Source: Mesorhizobium sp. C432A (GTDB taxonomy: Bacteria; Pseudomonadota; Alphaproteobacteria; Rhizobiales; Rhizobiaceae). Taken from it: a stretch of DNA of 64,000 nucleotides. Shown piece by piece: positions 17,823 to 26,532 of the stretch (positions within the stretch are counted from its first letter, which is position 1; each line of letters opens with the position of its first letter). The translations under genes and the position numbers were made by a program. The notes below the pieces were generated by a model. That model did no database searches, had not been told where the DNA came from, and saw only the letters and a list, made by a program, of their open reading frames with translations. The stretch is from assembly GCF_030323145.1 (NCBI RefSeq), contig NZ_CP100470.1, forward strand, positions 1,922,001 through 1,986,000, read 5' to 3'.

Positions 17823-17868
17823 TCATGGCTGCTGAGGAAGGATGGAGAAGGGGCAGAGCGTGAGAGGT

Positions 17869-18549
17869 TCATTCAGGATCAAACTTGGCCATACGCTCAA
17901 CGGCCTCCCAAAGTCTTGCTGTCGTCCGACGGCCGCGCTCCTTGATCATTTCCTGCAGCTGGTCATGCGAAATGGTTGGCACGAAGTCCGCTGAGTTCAC
18001 TTCGCCATCCTGATAGGTGAAGCTGAGCCCCATTGCCCCGACCAAGGTCACGTGCTTGGCTAGGTACGACGCGACGTCGTTGAGGCGGGCTGCATGCGCG
18101 TACAAAAGTGCCGTGGCCGCAGGAGATTTGTGACGGGTGACATCGCCTACTAGCAGCTCATAGCCCCTCCACCACATCAATTCCCCAAGTCCCCGCCACG
18201 GGCCCGAGTCAGCCGCCCGGGCGGCATCCACATATCTCTTCAGGAAGTCCTCGTCATACAGGATATCCAGTTCCCCGCGCGCCCAGCTGATCTGCGCGTT
18301 GCCCTTCTGGTTAATCTGGGCATGCAGGAAGACCCTGGGTTTCCTGTCCTCATCTCGAACGACGGCGTTCCAGTTGGGAGGGTCAATCAGGATAGCGACA
18401 TGCTCCTTGTTGAGCCCACAGTCGTAGGTCTCGTCGTCCAGCATCCAGGCAAGCTCCTCTTTCAGCCTGGATGTTCTGGCCCGGTGTCGCTCACGCGCCA
18501 GGGCCAGATAGTCGGAGCTCGAAATGGAGGGGTCGAATGGTTCGATCAT
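17869..18549 (-). CDS. Hypothetical protein
   Basis: A 226-residue soluble protein, acidic overall, with the N-terminus MIEPFDPSISSSDYLALARERH. It has aromatic-rich stretches (GPWRGLGELMWWRGYELL) and an alpha-helical C-terminus. No signal peptide, membrane helix or known motif is visible. Codon use is ordinary coding for the element. Its start overlaps the 3' end of the upstream small gene. Function unknown. Confidence 0.6.
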   Translation of the reverse strand: MIEPFDPSISSSDYLALARERHRARTSRLKEELAWMLDDETYDCGLNKEHVAILIDPPNWNAVVRDEDRKPRVFLHAQINQKGNAQISWARGELDILYDEDFLKRYVDAARAADSGPWRGLGELMWWRGYELLVGDVTRHKSPAATALLYAHAARLNDVASYLAKHVTLVGAMGLSFTYQDGEVNSADFVPTISHDQLQEMIKERGRRTTARLWEAVERMAKFDPE

Positions 18550-18829
18550 TTTGAAAGTCCTGTGGAGGGGGGTGGCGCGGCACCGTGAAATTCTTGCCTT
18601 GGATCGCTATGTTAGGAGCGAGTCGAGCGTTCGAAGCGGCGCATGACATGGTGGTAGACTTCAGGGTCTTGTGGCCCGCGTCCGTCATCAGGGTGGCAGC
18701 GCATCGCAGCGTTTCAATCGTTGCCTTAAGGGCAGGGAACTCGTCATCTTCGTGATGAAGGTCCAGTTCCGAGGAGAGTTCGCGCAGGAGGTTGGTCAGC
18801 ACTTTTGCCGTTGTGTGGTCGATGGTCAT
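18491..18829 (-). CDS. Small hypothetical protein
   Basis: The 112-codon frame begins MTIDHTTAKVLTNLLRELSSELD. The first 65 residues look like a real amphipathic helical protein; the rest, which overlaps the following gene, has poor coding character. The AT-rich 136 bases upstream are shared with the divergent gene at 18966. It may have decayed at the 3' end by a frameshift. Function unknown. Confidence 0.45.
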   Translation of the reverse strand: MTIDHTTAKVLTNLLRELSSELDLHHEDDEFPALKATIETLRCAATLMTDAGHKTLKSTTMSCAASNARLAPNIAIQGKNFTVPRHPPPQDFQNDRTIRPLHFELRLSGPGA

Positions 18830-18965
18830 GTTGTGAGTTCCTAATCGAGCTTGAGTGGTAACTAATATATCTTTTTCAGTATTAAACAGAAGGTTTGAGA
18901 TAGATAAATATGAAGACGCGCCACGCAATAGGTCGAGCAACATTTTTTTCGCGGAGAATGTCCCG

Positions 18966-19187
18966 ATGACCGAGACCGAATGGCAGCGGCTGCTCAGCGG
19001 GCTGGTGAAGGCTGAGCTGAAACTGCGGGGGCTCAGCTACGCCGATCTGGTCGAAAGGCTGGCCGATATCGGAGTTCACGAAAAAGAGGTGAACATCGCT
19101 AACAAGCTCTCACGAGGGAGCTTCACCGCCGTTTTCTTCGCGCAGTGTCTCCAGGCGATAGGCTCGCAGAGGCTGAAGCTCGACTGA
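18966..19187 (+). CDS. DUF6471-type small protein
   Basis: A 73-residue protein. The segment ELKLRGLSYADLVERLADIG, followed by VNIANKLSRGSFTAVFFAQCL, matches the small DUF6471 domain as I know it from alphaproteobacterial elements. It resembles a HTH and may be a regulator. ATG 18966 (MTETEWQRLL) is the family-like start; the AT-rich frame upstream is unlikely to be translated. It is divergent from the small gene at 18829 across a probable promoter region. Confidence 0.7.
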   Translation: MTETEWQRLLSGLVKAELKLRGLSYADLVERLADIGVHEKEVNIANKLSRGSFTAVFFAQCLQAIGSQRLKLD

Positions 19188-19911
19188 CCTGGATGGGAAT
19201 AGCGCCTACGGCTCCTCTACGCACCCGACTTGGACGCAACGATCGTAACCCTATTGAGAGTCGAGTTGGGCCCACGGACCGGGTCGGGGTTCTGACGCAG
19301 GCACAGACACACGCTGAGGTGCTCTCCACTTCGAACATACGTCAGGTCGGACGGCTGTACACGTTGCCGGTGCTTCGATCTCAGAGATTGCTCCAACCGG
19401 TAGTTCTGGGCTCTGTGGGCCTACGACAGCGCTAGCGCTTGCGCCCGCTCAGACTCGGCTCCGGTGAGGACCGTTTAGCGGCTCGTCTCGGGGACCTGCC
19501 GGGATCGGGCGGTGGCGCGGGCGGGGGGCTGATAATTCGGCCCTCAGCCAATTTTTCTTCTCGCGTGCGAGCATGGAGGTTCTGGGCGATCACTCTAATG
19601 CTTATCCCCGACAGGAAGGCCGAAAACGTCGAGAAGGCCACCGGCGGCTGACGGCGGACCGGAGAGCCGGCGGGGTGAAGGAGCTGGCAAGCATAGATCG
19701 GAAATGCCGCACGTCGGGCGACGTCCAAACCTATATTTCTCTACTTCTTCCATTTGGTGGGGATAAAGGGGGTACCAATTCTTGCTGGTTCGGGACTGAC
19801 AGAAGTAGGAGATACTATAGGATAAAAATCTCTGTAGTGATTTCAAAAACGGCCTCGCCGGTGCCCCCCAAACACCCCACATGACGAGGGCGATCAACTA
19901 GAGAGTGACTA
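19188..19911. other. 724-base stretch without a supported gene
   Basis: Open frames here on both strands lack ribosome sites and protein character. The last 150 bases before 19912 are AT-rich and contain the TACTATAGGATAA motif at 19813-19825, so they probably hold the promoter of the downstream HNH-like gene. Confidence 0.5.
19813..19825. promoter_or_regulatory. TACTATAGGATAA motif upstream of the HNH-like gene
   Basis: It differs by one base from the TACTATAGGGTAA core of the repeats at 23069-23112. It lies 87-99 bases before the ATG at 19912. A shared regulator of element genes is one reading. Confidence 0.35.
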
Positions 19912-20355
19912 ATGGCCCGCCCTAAAATACCGCTTCCTGTTCGTGTCGCCCGCCGGTCCCGCCGCGTGGGCGACCACTTGGTCTGGGACGGCCGTTTCAA
20001 AAAAGGGCGACCATATCTTAAGGGTGTCGGTAACCCGGTGCGTGTACCCCTGTGTCTCGTTGATCATCGCGGCTTCCAGGTCCGGAACAACTGCGGCCTA
20101 GAGGCGTGCATCGAGCCGCACCATTACCGGGTGATCGAGGAGACTTCTTTTGGATGCCACGACAGACCGAAGTCGTCTTGGCGCGACCCGCGGATCGGCA
20201 GTTCGGAGAACTTCAGTGACCGAGAGCTGGAAGCAATCGAGCTTGAGGTGCAGAGCTTGATCGACGGCGAGGTGACTGAGGACGAGGTTATCTCCGTGAC
20301 ATCCAACCCCGAGATGCTGGCGGAGATCCTCCGTCGCGCTCGCGCCGTAGCATAA
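19912..20355 (+). CDS. HNH-like zinc-loop protein
   Basis: A 147-residue protein. The middle (about residues 22-75) has the pattern W-x-G...GRPY...VPLCLVDHRG...CGLEACIEPHHY, which resembles phage HNH proteins with a CxxxxC..PHH zinc loop. These act as nicking or homing nucleases or packaging cofactors. The C-terminus is an acidic helix. It is alone on its strand in the element and convergent with the primase-helicase gene. Catalytic ability is uncertain because the second half of the usual HNH fold is short. Confidence 0.6.
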   Translation: MARPKIPLPVRVARRSRRVGDHLVWDGRFKKGRPYLKGVGNPVRVPLCLVDHRGFQVRNNCGLEACIEPHHYRVIEETSFGCHDRPKSSWRDPRIGSSENFSDRELEAIELEVQSLIDGEVTEDEVISVTSNPEMLAEILRRARAVA

Positions 20356-20405
20356 CTGAGCTACACCTCGCGACCGCCATCTCTGTGTCCCAGAACCATA
20401 GAGCT

Positions 20406-20433
20406 GGCAGGCGCGGATAGATCCGCGCCTGCC
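20406..20433. terminator. Bidirectional terminator-like hairpin
   Basis: GGCAGGCGCGGAT and ATCCGCGCCTGCC form a perfect 13-bp stem with an AG centre, between two convergent gene ends (20355 and 20443). No long T-run follows, so it may be a weak terminator or protein site. Confidence 0.5.
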
Positions 20434-20442
20434 ATTTGGTGC

Positions 20443-22887
20443 TTACCTCGTCGACGACATGACCGTGACGTAGTTGTACTCGAAGTCGAAGCCGCCGTTC
20501 CGTGGTTCCCGATGCACCTCAAACTTGAACGCCTCCGCCAGTTCGCGCATCAACCCGTGAAATTTGGACGGCGACACCCTTCGCACACCACCACCTCCCA
20601 ACGCGCAGAAGGTCAAAAATTCGTCGTAGAGCACGTCTCCCGGCGTACGCGTCTTCGAAGCGCTAACACCCTCGTGCTGCAGCTTCCCGACCCGCAGACG
20701 ATGGCCTTGGGACAAGAAATAGCGGACCGAGTTGTTCTGGTTCGCCATGTCGTCGATCACCACCTGGTGGCTGGCGGGGATGGAGTAGCCCTTGTTCTGC
20801 TTCAGCCGCGAAAGCCCCTGCAGAGCCCACGCGACGATCTGCTCGCGCTCGGAGGCCAGGATGATCTGGTCGATGTCGATGACCTTCTTCGCGTCCGGGA
20901 TCCTGCGCGGGAACTCAATGAACAGCCAGCGACGGTTGAAGCCATCGGAGGTGTCCTTCGTCTTGGGCGCGTGGTTCGATGCGAACCACTGAGCCGCCTT
21001 GGGGTTGAAGTCGAACGGCGCCTGGTTCTTGTGCTGGGCGGTCATCGACTCCCCGCACACGACCTGCTTGAAGATCTCGCCGGCAATCTCGCGCTTCTCG
21101 GAAATCTCGCCCGCGAAGTTGACCAGCTTATCGGCCATTTGCGCCGGCAAAAACTTGTCGTCCCATTCGGTCGGCGGGATTGACGAGAAGCTGCCGTGGG
21201 GCACTAGGCCCTTAAGGATTTCCAAGATGCGGGACTTACCGCTGTGAGCTGCGCCGAAAAGGCAAAATGCACGCTGATAGCTGGGAGCCATGCCCATCAG
21301 GGTGACCGCCATGGCCTCTTGGAGTGCCATGGCCTTGTCCTCACGGTCGACATCTTGCCCCCAGCAATCGTCAAGCATCTGGAGAAACTGCGGGCAGCGG
21401 CTGTCTTCCTGGTAACGGTAGGGCAACACGTAGGTGCAACCGTAGTCCGGCGAGTGCTTCTTGAGCTCCAGGTCGGTGGTCAGGAAGCCGTTGGCGAAGT
21501 TCACGCCGGGCATGGCGATTGTGTGCAGCGGGCGGGCGAGCAAGTTGCCCATCAACGCGACGATCTGGGTGAGGTCACTATAGCGCTTGCAGGCCGGCAA
21601 ATGGCGATACTCTTCGGCCAGATGGTTGACGAAGATTCTCTTTTCGACGGTTTCCCAAGCCGCGCCCTTCCACTGCCAGAACTGGCCCCTGTGAAACCTG
21701 ATATCACCGAAGACCTCCAGGTCCTTGATCGCCGCCTTGGCGATCTCGGAGTGGTCGGTGCCCATGATGTCGCCGGCGCGCAGCTTCTGAAGCTCCTTGC
21801 GCAGCGTGGTGACCGTCAGGGAGCCCTTGGACTGCGAGACGATGAACTTGAGGATGCGCTCCTCGTCGATGTTGCCCAAGTCGTGGCTGCGGGCGATGCG
21901 ATCGAGCGAGAACTCAATGGCGCGTGTCCAGCCGGCGGTGTCAGGCGTGACATGGCGCTCGAACTCGCTGACCAGATGGGCAACGATGCGCTCGGCGTCC
22001 CACGCCTCGTTCTCGTCGGTGAAGACGAGGCCCAGCTTCTCCTTATCGTCGATCGTGAGCCCGTCGTCCCAGCCTTGGGGGAGGGCCTTCCGCTTGTTGC
22101 CGAGCACATCACGCAGCAGGAAGTCGACGACCTTGGTCTGCGCCTTACTGACGTCAACCTCATCACCGGCCACCTTCTCAGTGTAGCTCTCGACCCAGGC
22201 CTTCATCTCACCCATAGCCTCGACCAGGGTGCGCTCACCACGGGTCACGGCGCGGGCCAGCAGGCCGGCGTTGTAGACAAGCGCGTTGTCGCGCGCGCCG
22301 GCCGGCACGAACGACGTGATCTTGGTGTTGCCCGAGGACGAGAGTTCGAAGCCTTCAGCCTTCAGTGCCTCGCGCAGCATGCCCTCGACGCCCTTGGGAA
22401 GCGCGGGGAGGGCGCCGATCACCTCGATCAGGTCGCAATTCGCAGCGTAGGCCTTACCCGTGTCCGGGTGGATCGACGGCGGCAGAACGATCTGCGTGCC
22501 CTTGGACAGACACTCGAGCAGCATCTGGCCCGTCGCGTCCTTGACGCGGAAGGTGCGCTCACCCTCGAACCGATATGCGTAGGCGGCGCCCTTCTTACCG
22601 ACACGGCGCCACGGGGACTTTGGCAGGAGCTGGTCGATGATGCGCTGAACACGCGGGTCGTCGCTGTCGACGTCGAGCGCGACCACGCCAGAGGCCGCAC
22701 CCATCGGCAGACCGATGTTGCCGTTGCCCTTTTGCTGCAACCAGATGTGTTGCTCGCGCTCGGTGGGCATGCGATCGGCAAAAACCTGCCACGCATCGAT
22801 CCACGGGTTCTTGAAGCCGGCCCGGAGAGGGATCGCGGGCTTGCCAAGGGCCCAATATTTCGGCGCTTCATCGAAGAAAACTGTCAC
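20443..22887 (-). CDS. Prim-pol / SF3 helicase replication protein (P4 alpha-like)
   Basis: An 814-residue replication initiator. The N-terminal bifunctional prim-pol domain (about 10-180) has the metal motif LDVD at 71-74 and a PPSIHPDTGKAY motif with His140. The middle matches D5-N/linker regions. The C-terminal superfamily 3 helicase has Walker A GAAHSGKS at 545-552 and a later FASNHAPKTKD sensor-like motif. Such proteins prime and unwind the element's own origin. The two 17-bp repeats at 23069-23112, within 230 bases of its start, could be its operator or origin iterons. This gene suggests the element replicates after excision, like P4-type satellites. Confidence 0.9.
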   Translation of the reverse strand: MTVFFDEAPKYWALGKPAIPLRAGFKNPWIDAWQVFADRMPTEREQHIWLQQKGNGNIGLPMGAASGVVALDVDSDDPRVQRIIDQLLPKSPWRRVGKKGAAYAYRFEGERTFRVKDATGQMLLECLSKGTQIVLPPSIHPDTGKAYAANCDLIEVIGALPALPKGVEGMLREALKAEGFELSSSGNTKITSFVPAGARDNALVYNAGLLARAVTRGERTLVEAMGEMKAWVESYTEKVAGDEVDVSKAQTKVVDFLLRDVLGNKRKALPQGWDDGLTIDDKEKLGLVFTDENEAWDAERIVAHLVSEFERHVTPDTAGWTRAIEFSLDRIARSHDLGNIDEERILKFIVSQSKGSLTVTTLRKELQKLRAGDIMGTDHSEIAKAAIKDLEVFGDIRFHRGQFWQWKGAAWETVEKRIFVNHLAEEYRHLPACKRYSDLTQIVALMGNLLARPLHTIAMPGVNFANGFLTTDLELKKHSPDYGCTYVLPYRYQEDSRCPQFLQMLDDCWGQDVDREDKAMALQEAMAVTLMGMAPSYQRAFCLFGAAHSGKSRILEILKGLVPHGSFSSIPPTEWDDKFLPAQMADKLVNFAGEISEKREIAGEIFKQVVCGESMTAQHKNQAPFDFNPKAAQWFASNHAPKTKDTSDGFNRRWLFIEFPRRIPDAKKVIDIDQIILASEREQIVAWALQGLSRLKQNKGYSIPASHQVVIDDMANQNNSVRYFLSQGHRLRVGKLQHEGVSASKTRTPGDVLYDEFLTFCALGGGGVRRVSPSKFHGLMRELAEAFKFEVHREPRNGGFDFEYNYVTVMSSTR

Positions 22888-23068
22888 TTGTAACCTCGTT
22901 TACAAATCTATGTGGCGCAAAGGCTGACCCTGCTGGTCGTGCTTCTTCTCCGAAGGGTTCAGGGCTGGCCTGAGTTAAGAGCCCGGACGGAAAATAATCA
23001 TCTTGAGCGACAGGAGGCCTCCGCTGTGAGGTCACATATCTGGATGCGATCGTTTTCATTACCAACTG

Positions 23069-23112
23069 TATTACTATAGGGTAAGACAATTTTCCTATTA
23101 CTATAGGGTAAG
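23069..23112. repeat. Two direct 17-bp repeats, operator or iteron-like
   Basis: TATTACTATAGGGTAAG occurs at 23069-23085 and again at 23096-23112, 27 bases apart. Within each copy TTAC and GTAA form a dyad around TATAGG, as in a repressor half-site pair. They lie between the primase gene (start 22887) and the opposite gene (23211). The rest of this 323-base gap shows no gene. Confidence 0.6.
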
Positions 23113-23210
23113 TGAGTCTTTACTCTAGAAACGCTTGTGGGGCAGCTCCATTCCACGTTGCGAAGCCAGCGCAATGGCGCATCGGCGCTTGAGATGGAAA
23201 GGTCTACCAA

Positions 23211-23916
23211 TTGAAGCCTTTTGAACGCCTAGAGAGGGCAGCTAATGGTCTGGCAGACGCTTGGGATGCAGATCTGCTTTACATTAACGCAGAAATCGAC
23301 CGGTATGCGCTTGATCGTGTGATCATGGAGACTGAAGTCCGGAAAGATCCGGCGGCACATTTGTTCATTTTCCTCACCACCATGGGAGGGAGTGCCGAAA
23401 TCGCCTACAAAATCATGCGGTATTTGATGGGCAGGTACGGGGATGCAACCGGCATCTTCGCCTTGGGCCCCTGCAAGGGTGCTGGAACCCTGATGTGCGC
23501 GGGTGCAAGCGAAATCTGGGTCGGGAAGTCGAGTGAGTTCGGCCCTCTTGACCCTGCCTCGACGTTGGTTGCAAATGCACCATCAGCCCAAGTGGCTGAG
23601 ATCGCACTCAAGGCCTATGCTGAAAGGCTGGACATGTATCTTCCCACTCTCCGGAAGGCACATGATTTTCGACGCCTTAGAGCGGTTGGTTTCCGGCTAT
23701 CCGACCTCTGACTTCATCATTGACAGCGAAGAAATCTCGACACTGTTTAGCAGGGTGTATCATGTTGATGTTGAGTATGCGGAAGATAGAGAACACGACC
23801 TCCACAAAGTTGTTCAGTTCGTTCAGCATCATGTAGCACTCCCTAACTCGGCCGCGTTTGGACAGGATGCGGACATCTTCTACCTGAACGGCGAATACAA
23901 TTGGGGAAACGAATGA
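23211..23916 (+). pseudogene. Clp-fold serine proteinase (SDH family), frameshifted
   Basis: The first frame (23211 to about 23660) has the Clp/SDH fold: LYINAEIDRYALDRV, then FLTTMGGSAEIAYKIMRYL, then a GPCK-G-AGTLMCAG stretch and EFGPLDP. Near 23660 the similarity moves one base forward into another frame, which continues as IFDALERLVSGYPTSDFI to a stop at 23916. The serine normally in CKSAGT is glycine here (residue 90, codon GGT at 23478). Both changes suggest a dead gene, although a catalytically inactive frameshifted product is not excluded. The start ATTG-type codon at 23211 is weak. Confidence 0.7.
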
Positions 23917-24455
23917 GCGATCGACGGCTCGCCAAAGAGAAGAGCTTTCGATAACGCTGTGCCGAGCTCCGAGCTTGGGGAAGGGTCTTCCTACGGGGCC
24001 GGCTCCTCGCAATCAGGTCGGTCGGCGGTTGCTGCGATCGGCCTCTGCAGGTTGTTATCGCGGTGCCGTCGAATGGGTCAGGCTTGCCTGGTCAGCCGCG
24101 TCAGGTTCCCAAAGGTAGAGGGAAAGCGTCGCAACGCGTCACTGAAGAACTTCAGCGAGAAACTTAGTTGGCCCCGCATCTCCGGAAATCTCCACAAGGA
24201 CCAAAATTGTTACAGGGAAGGTGGGGCGAGCCAACCGCCCCATCCCGTCCCTGCGAGCAAGGTGGATACGGTCTGCGGCGCCTTCTCACGGGTGAAGAGT
24301 AGAACTGGGGAGATTAGTCGAGGAAGAAGCGCGATCGCCACACAGCAGCATCTGAGAGCCTGACCATCGCGAGGCCATCTCCAAGGAGCTTCTTCGGCTT
24401 TCGGCCAAGACCCGAGGTCTGCCAAGCGTGTGAAGAGCGTGAACCTCCCGCAGGT
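23917..24455. other. 539-base stretch without a supported gene
   Basis: Only low-quality open frames are seen. This DNA separates the backbone of the element from the defence cargo and may be a cargo boundary. No repeat or hairpin was recognised. Confidence 0.5.
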
Positions 24456-24899
24456 CTAGCCTACTTCCAGCCACTGTTCGTGCGACCCTAACCAACGCCA
24501 AATCCGGTCCGCTACTTCTACAACTTGACTCCGCGTCTTTAGGGCGCACTCCCAGACTGTGGCAACACGCCAACCGGTATCAAGCAGTGCCTGTTCGACA
24601 TGCCTGTCGCGTGCGATATTGGCCGCAAACTTCTGCTCCCAGAATTCTCGCCTAGTCGAGGGCATTGTGGAGTAGCGGCATCCCTCATGCCGATGCCAAA
24701 AGCATCCGTGAACGAACACAGCAGCATGAAACTTCGGGAACACCAGATCGGGTCGGCCAATTAAGTTTTTCGCGTGAAGCCGATATCGGAGGCCACGTGC
24801 GTGCAGGGCCGCTCGAAGCTCCTTCTCCGGTTTGGTGTTGCTTCCCCTGATCCCAGACATCATCCGGGATCTGGTTACCTTGTCCACTATGTCGGCCAC
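24456..24899 (-). CDS. vsr: Very short patch repair endonuclease (Vsr)
   Basis: A 147-residue endonuclease that nicks beside T in T:G mismatches arising from 5-methylcytosine deamination. The start is GTG at 24899, giving MADIVDKVTRSRMM, the standard N-terminus. Catalytic residues fall at the same numbers as in E. coli Vsr: Glu25, Asp51 (GRPDLVF), His64 and His69 (HGCFWHRH). It is divergent from the cytosine methyltransferase it should protect against, and the two 5' ends overlap or nearly so. It is part of the same cargo module as the ATPase-Z1 operon. Confidence 0.95.
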   Translation of the reverse strand: MADIVDKVTRSRMMSGIRGSNTKPEKELRAALHARGLRYRLHAKNLIGRPDLVFPKFHAAVFVHGCFWHRHEGCRYSTMPSTRREFWEQKFAANIARDRHVEQALLDTGWRVATVWECALKTRSQVVEVADRIWRWLGSHEQWLEVG

Positions 24900-26532
24900 G
24901 TGCCACCTGGTTTCGAACTGTACAAGTGATATATGTGCTAATCAATCTGATCGAGAGTCGATTTTGGCGCGTAGCTTTGGAATCGTTGACCTGTTCGCCG
25001 GCCCTGGCGGCCTTGGAGAAGGCTTTGCATCCTACGAGGAGGCTGGACGCACTCCATTTCACATCGGCATTTCCATAGAGAAGGAAGGTTCGGCTCACCG
25101 CACTTTGTGCTTACGGGCGTTCCTTCGAGAGTTTCGTTCCCGACATGGCCGACTGCCCCGCGAGTTTATTGACTTTCATGCCGGGTTATCGAATGAACCC
25201 GACTGGGAACAGGTCGATCCTGCCGCGTTCAAGAAGGCGACCGGGGAAGCCCGTCGTCTCGAACTCGGCACTGATCACGCGACCGTCGCGATTGACAAAG
25301 CCATTGGCAAGCTGCGTTCGAATTTCGACGACACCATTCTAATCGGTGGACCACCCTGCCAGGCGTACTCTCTTGTCGGCCGCTCTCGATCCAGAGGAAA
25401 GGCGAACTATGTCCCTGAAAAGGACGCCCGCCATTACCTGTTTCGAGAATACATTCGAGTTTTAGAACGCCTTAGGCCTGCGGTTTTTATTATGGAAAAC
25501 GTCAAGGGCATGCTCTCTTCCACGGTGGAAAGCAGGCTGGTATTCGAGATGCTCATTGAGGACCTCTCGTCGCTTGGTGCACATGGGTCGGCTCGCTATG
25601 AACTCAGGGCAATTAGGGTCACCGATGGCGTTGCGCGTCTGGAGGAGGCAAGCCGCCCAGCCGACTTCATCGTGAGAGCGGAGGCTTTCGGAGTGCCGCA
25701 GAATCGCCATCGTGTAATTATCGTTGGTGTGCGGTCCGACCAGATTTCCGGAACAGTGGACACCGCCATCGCCCTAGCCCGACCACGGACGGTAAGCGAT
25801 GCAATTGGCAACCTGCCGGCGCTGCGCAGCGGAGTCAGCCGTGAAGACGGTGTTGAGGCTTGGCTATCCACTGTCATAGCCGCTGCGTCGTCCCTCTCAA
25901 ACGATGTCGGCGGCTCGTCGGATCTGGGCCGATTGCTCGGCGAAGTAGCCGAACGCCTGCCGGGCAGCAACGCCATTAGTCGCTCGGCAAAGTCATTACC
26001 GGCCGGTTACAGCCAATCGAACGACGAGCTCTCCCGATGGATCGAGCGACCTGAGCTCTTGGCTCTTGCTCAGCATGAAACCCGTGGACATATGCGATCC
26101 GATTTGGGGCGTTATCTCTTTGCTGCGGCCTATGGCCAGCTGCACGGCAGGAGCCCGAAGGCCGAGGGGTTCCCGATCAGCTTGGTGCCTAACCACAAGA
26201 ACTGGCACACGGGTGTCTTTTCCGACCGCTTCCGTGTCCAGATCGCCGGCGAACCATCGACCACGGTCACCAGCCACATCTCAAAGGACGGGCATTACTT
26301 CATTCACCCGGATCCGCTGCAGTGCCGCAGCCTGACTGTACGGGAAGCTGCTCGCTTGCAGACATTCCCGGACGACTACTTGTTCATGGGCAACAGGACG
26401 CAACAGTATGTCCAAGTGGGCAATGCTGTGCCCCCTTTTCTAGCCCGACAGATCGCTAAATTGATCCACTCGGCACTCGATAAGAGCGCGTCCAAGAACC
26501 AAGATGTCCGTGAGGAGATTCTTGCCGTCTAA
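24889..26532 (+). CDS. C5 cytosine-specific DNA methyltransferase
   Basis: Up to 547 residues. Motif I is VDLFAGPGGLGEGF (about 33-46), motif IV GGPPCQAYS with catalytic Cys157, motif VI ENVKGM (about 203), motif VIII QNRHRV (about 250) and motif X GNAVPP near the C-terminus. The long segment between VIII and IX (about 260-470) is the target-recognition region; the recognised sequence cannot be predicted. ATG at 24889 overlaps the divergent vsr start by 11 bases; TTG at 24964 is an alternative that would remove this overlap. It is convergent with the AIPR gene, overlapping by four bases. Expected role: self-marking for the restriction module. Confidence 0.93.
   Translation: MSATCHLVSNCTSDICANQSDRESILARSFGIVDLFAGPGGLGEGFASYEEAGRTPFHIGISIEKEGSAHRTLCLRAFLREFRSRHGRLPREFIDFHAGLSNEPDWEQVDPAAFKKATGEARRLELGTDHATVAIDKAIGKLRSNFDDTILIGGPPCQAYSLVGRSRSRGKANYVPEKDARHYLFREYIRVLERLRPAVFIMENVKGMLSSTVESRLVFEMLIEDLSSLGAHGSARYELRAIRVTDGVARLEEASRPADFIVRAEAFGVPQNRHRVIIVGVRSDQISGTVDTAIALARPRTVSDAIGNLPALRSGVSREDGVEAWLSTVIAAASSLSNDVGGSSDLGRLLGEVAERLPGSNAISRSAKSLPAGYSQSNDELSRWIERPELLALAQHETRGHMRSDLGRYLFAAAYGQLHGRSPKAEGFPISLVPNHKNWHTGVFSDRFRVQIAGEPSTTVTSHISKDGHYFIHPDPLQCRSLTVREAARLQTFPDDYLFMGNRTQQYVQVGNAVPPFLARQIAKLIHSALDKSASKNQDVREEILAV

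Noticed and set aside
19188..19911. Open frames at 19145-19435 and 19432-19728
   Set aside because: Neither has a ribosome site or recognisable protein character, and they contradict each other in strand.
23069..23112. The TACTATAGGG repeats resemble the end of a T7-type promoter
   Set aside because: No T7-like RNA polymerase gene is in the window, the upstream half of that promoter is missing, and the dyad fits an operator better.
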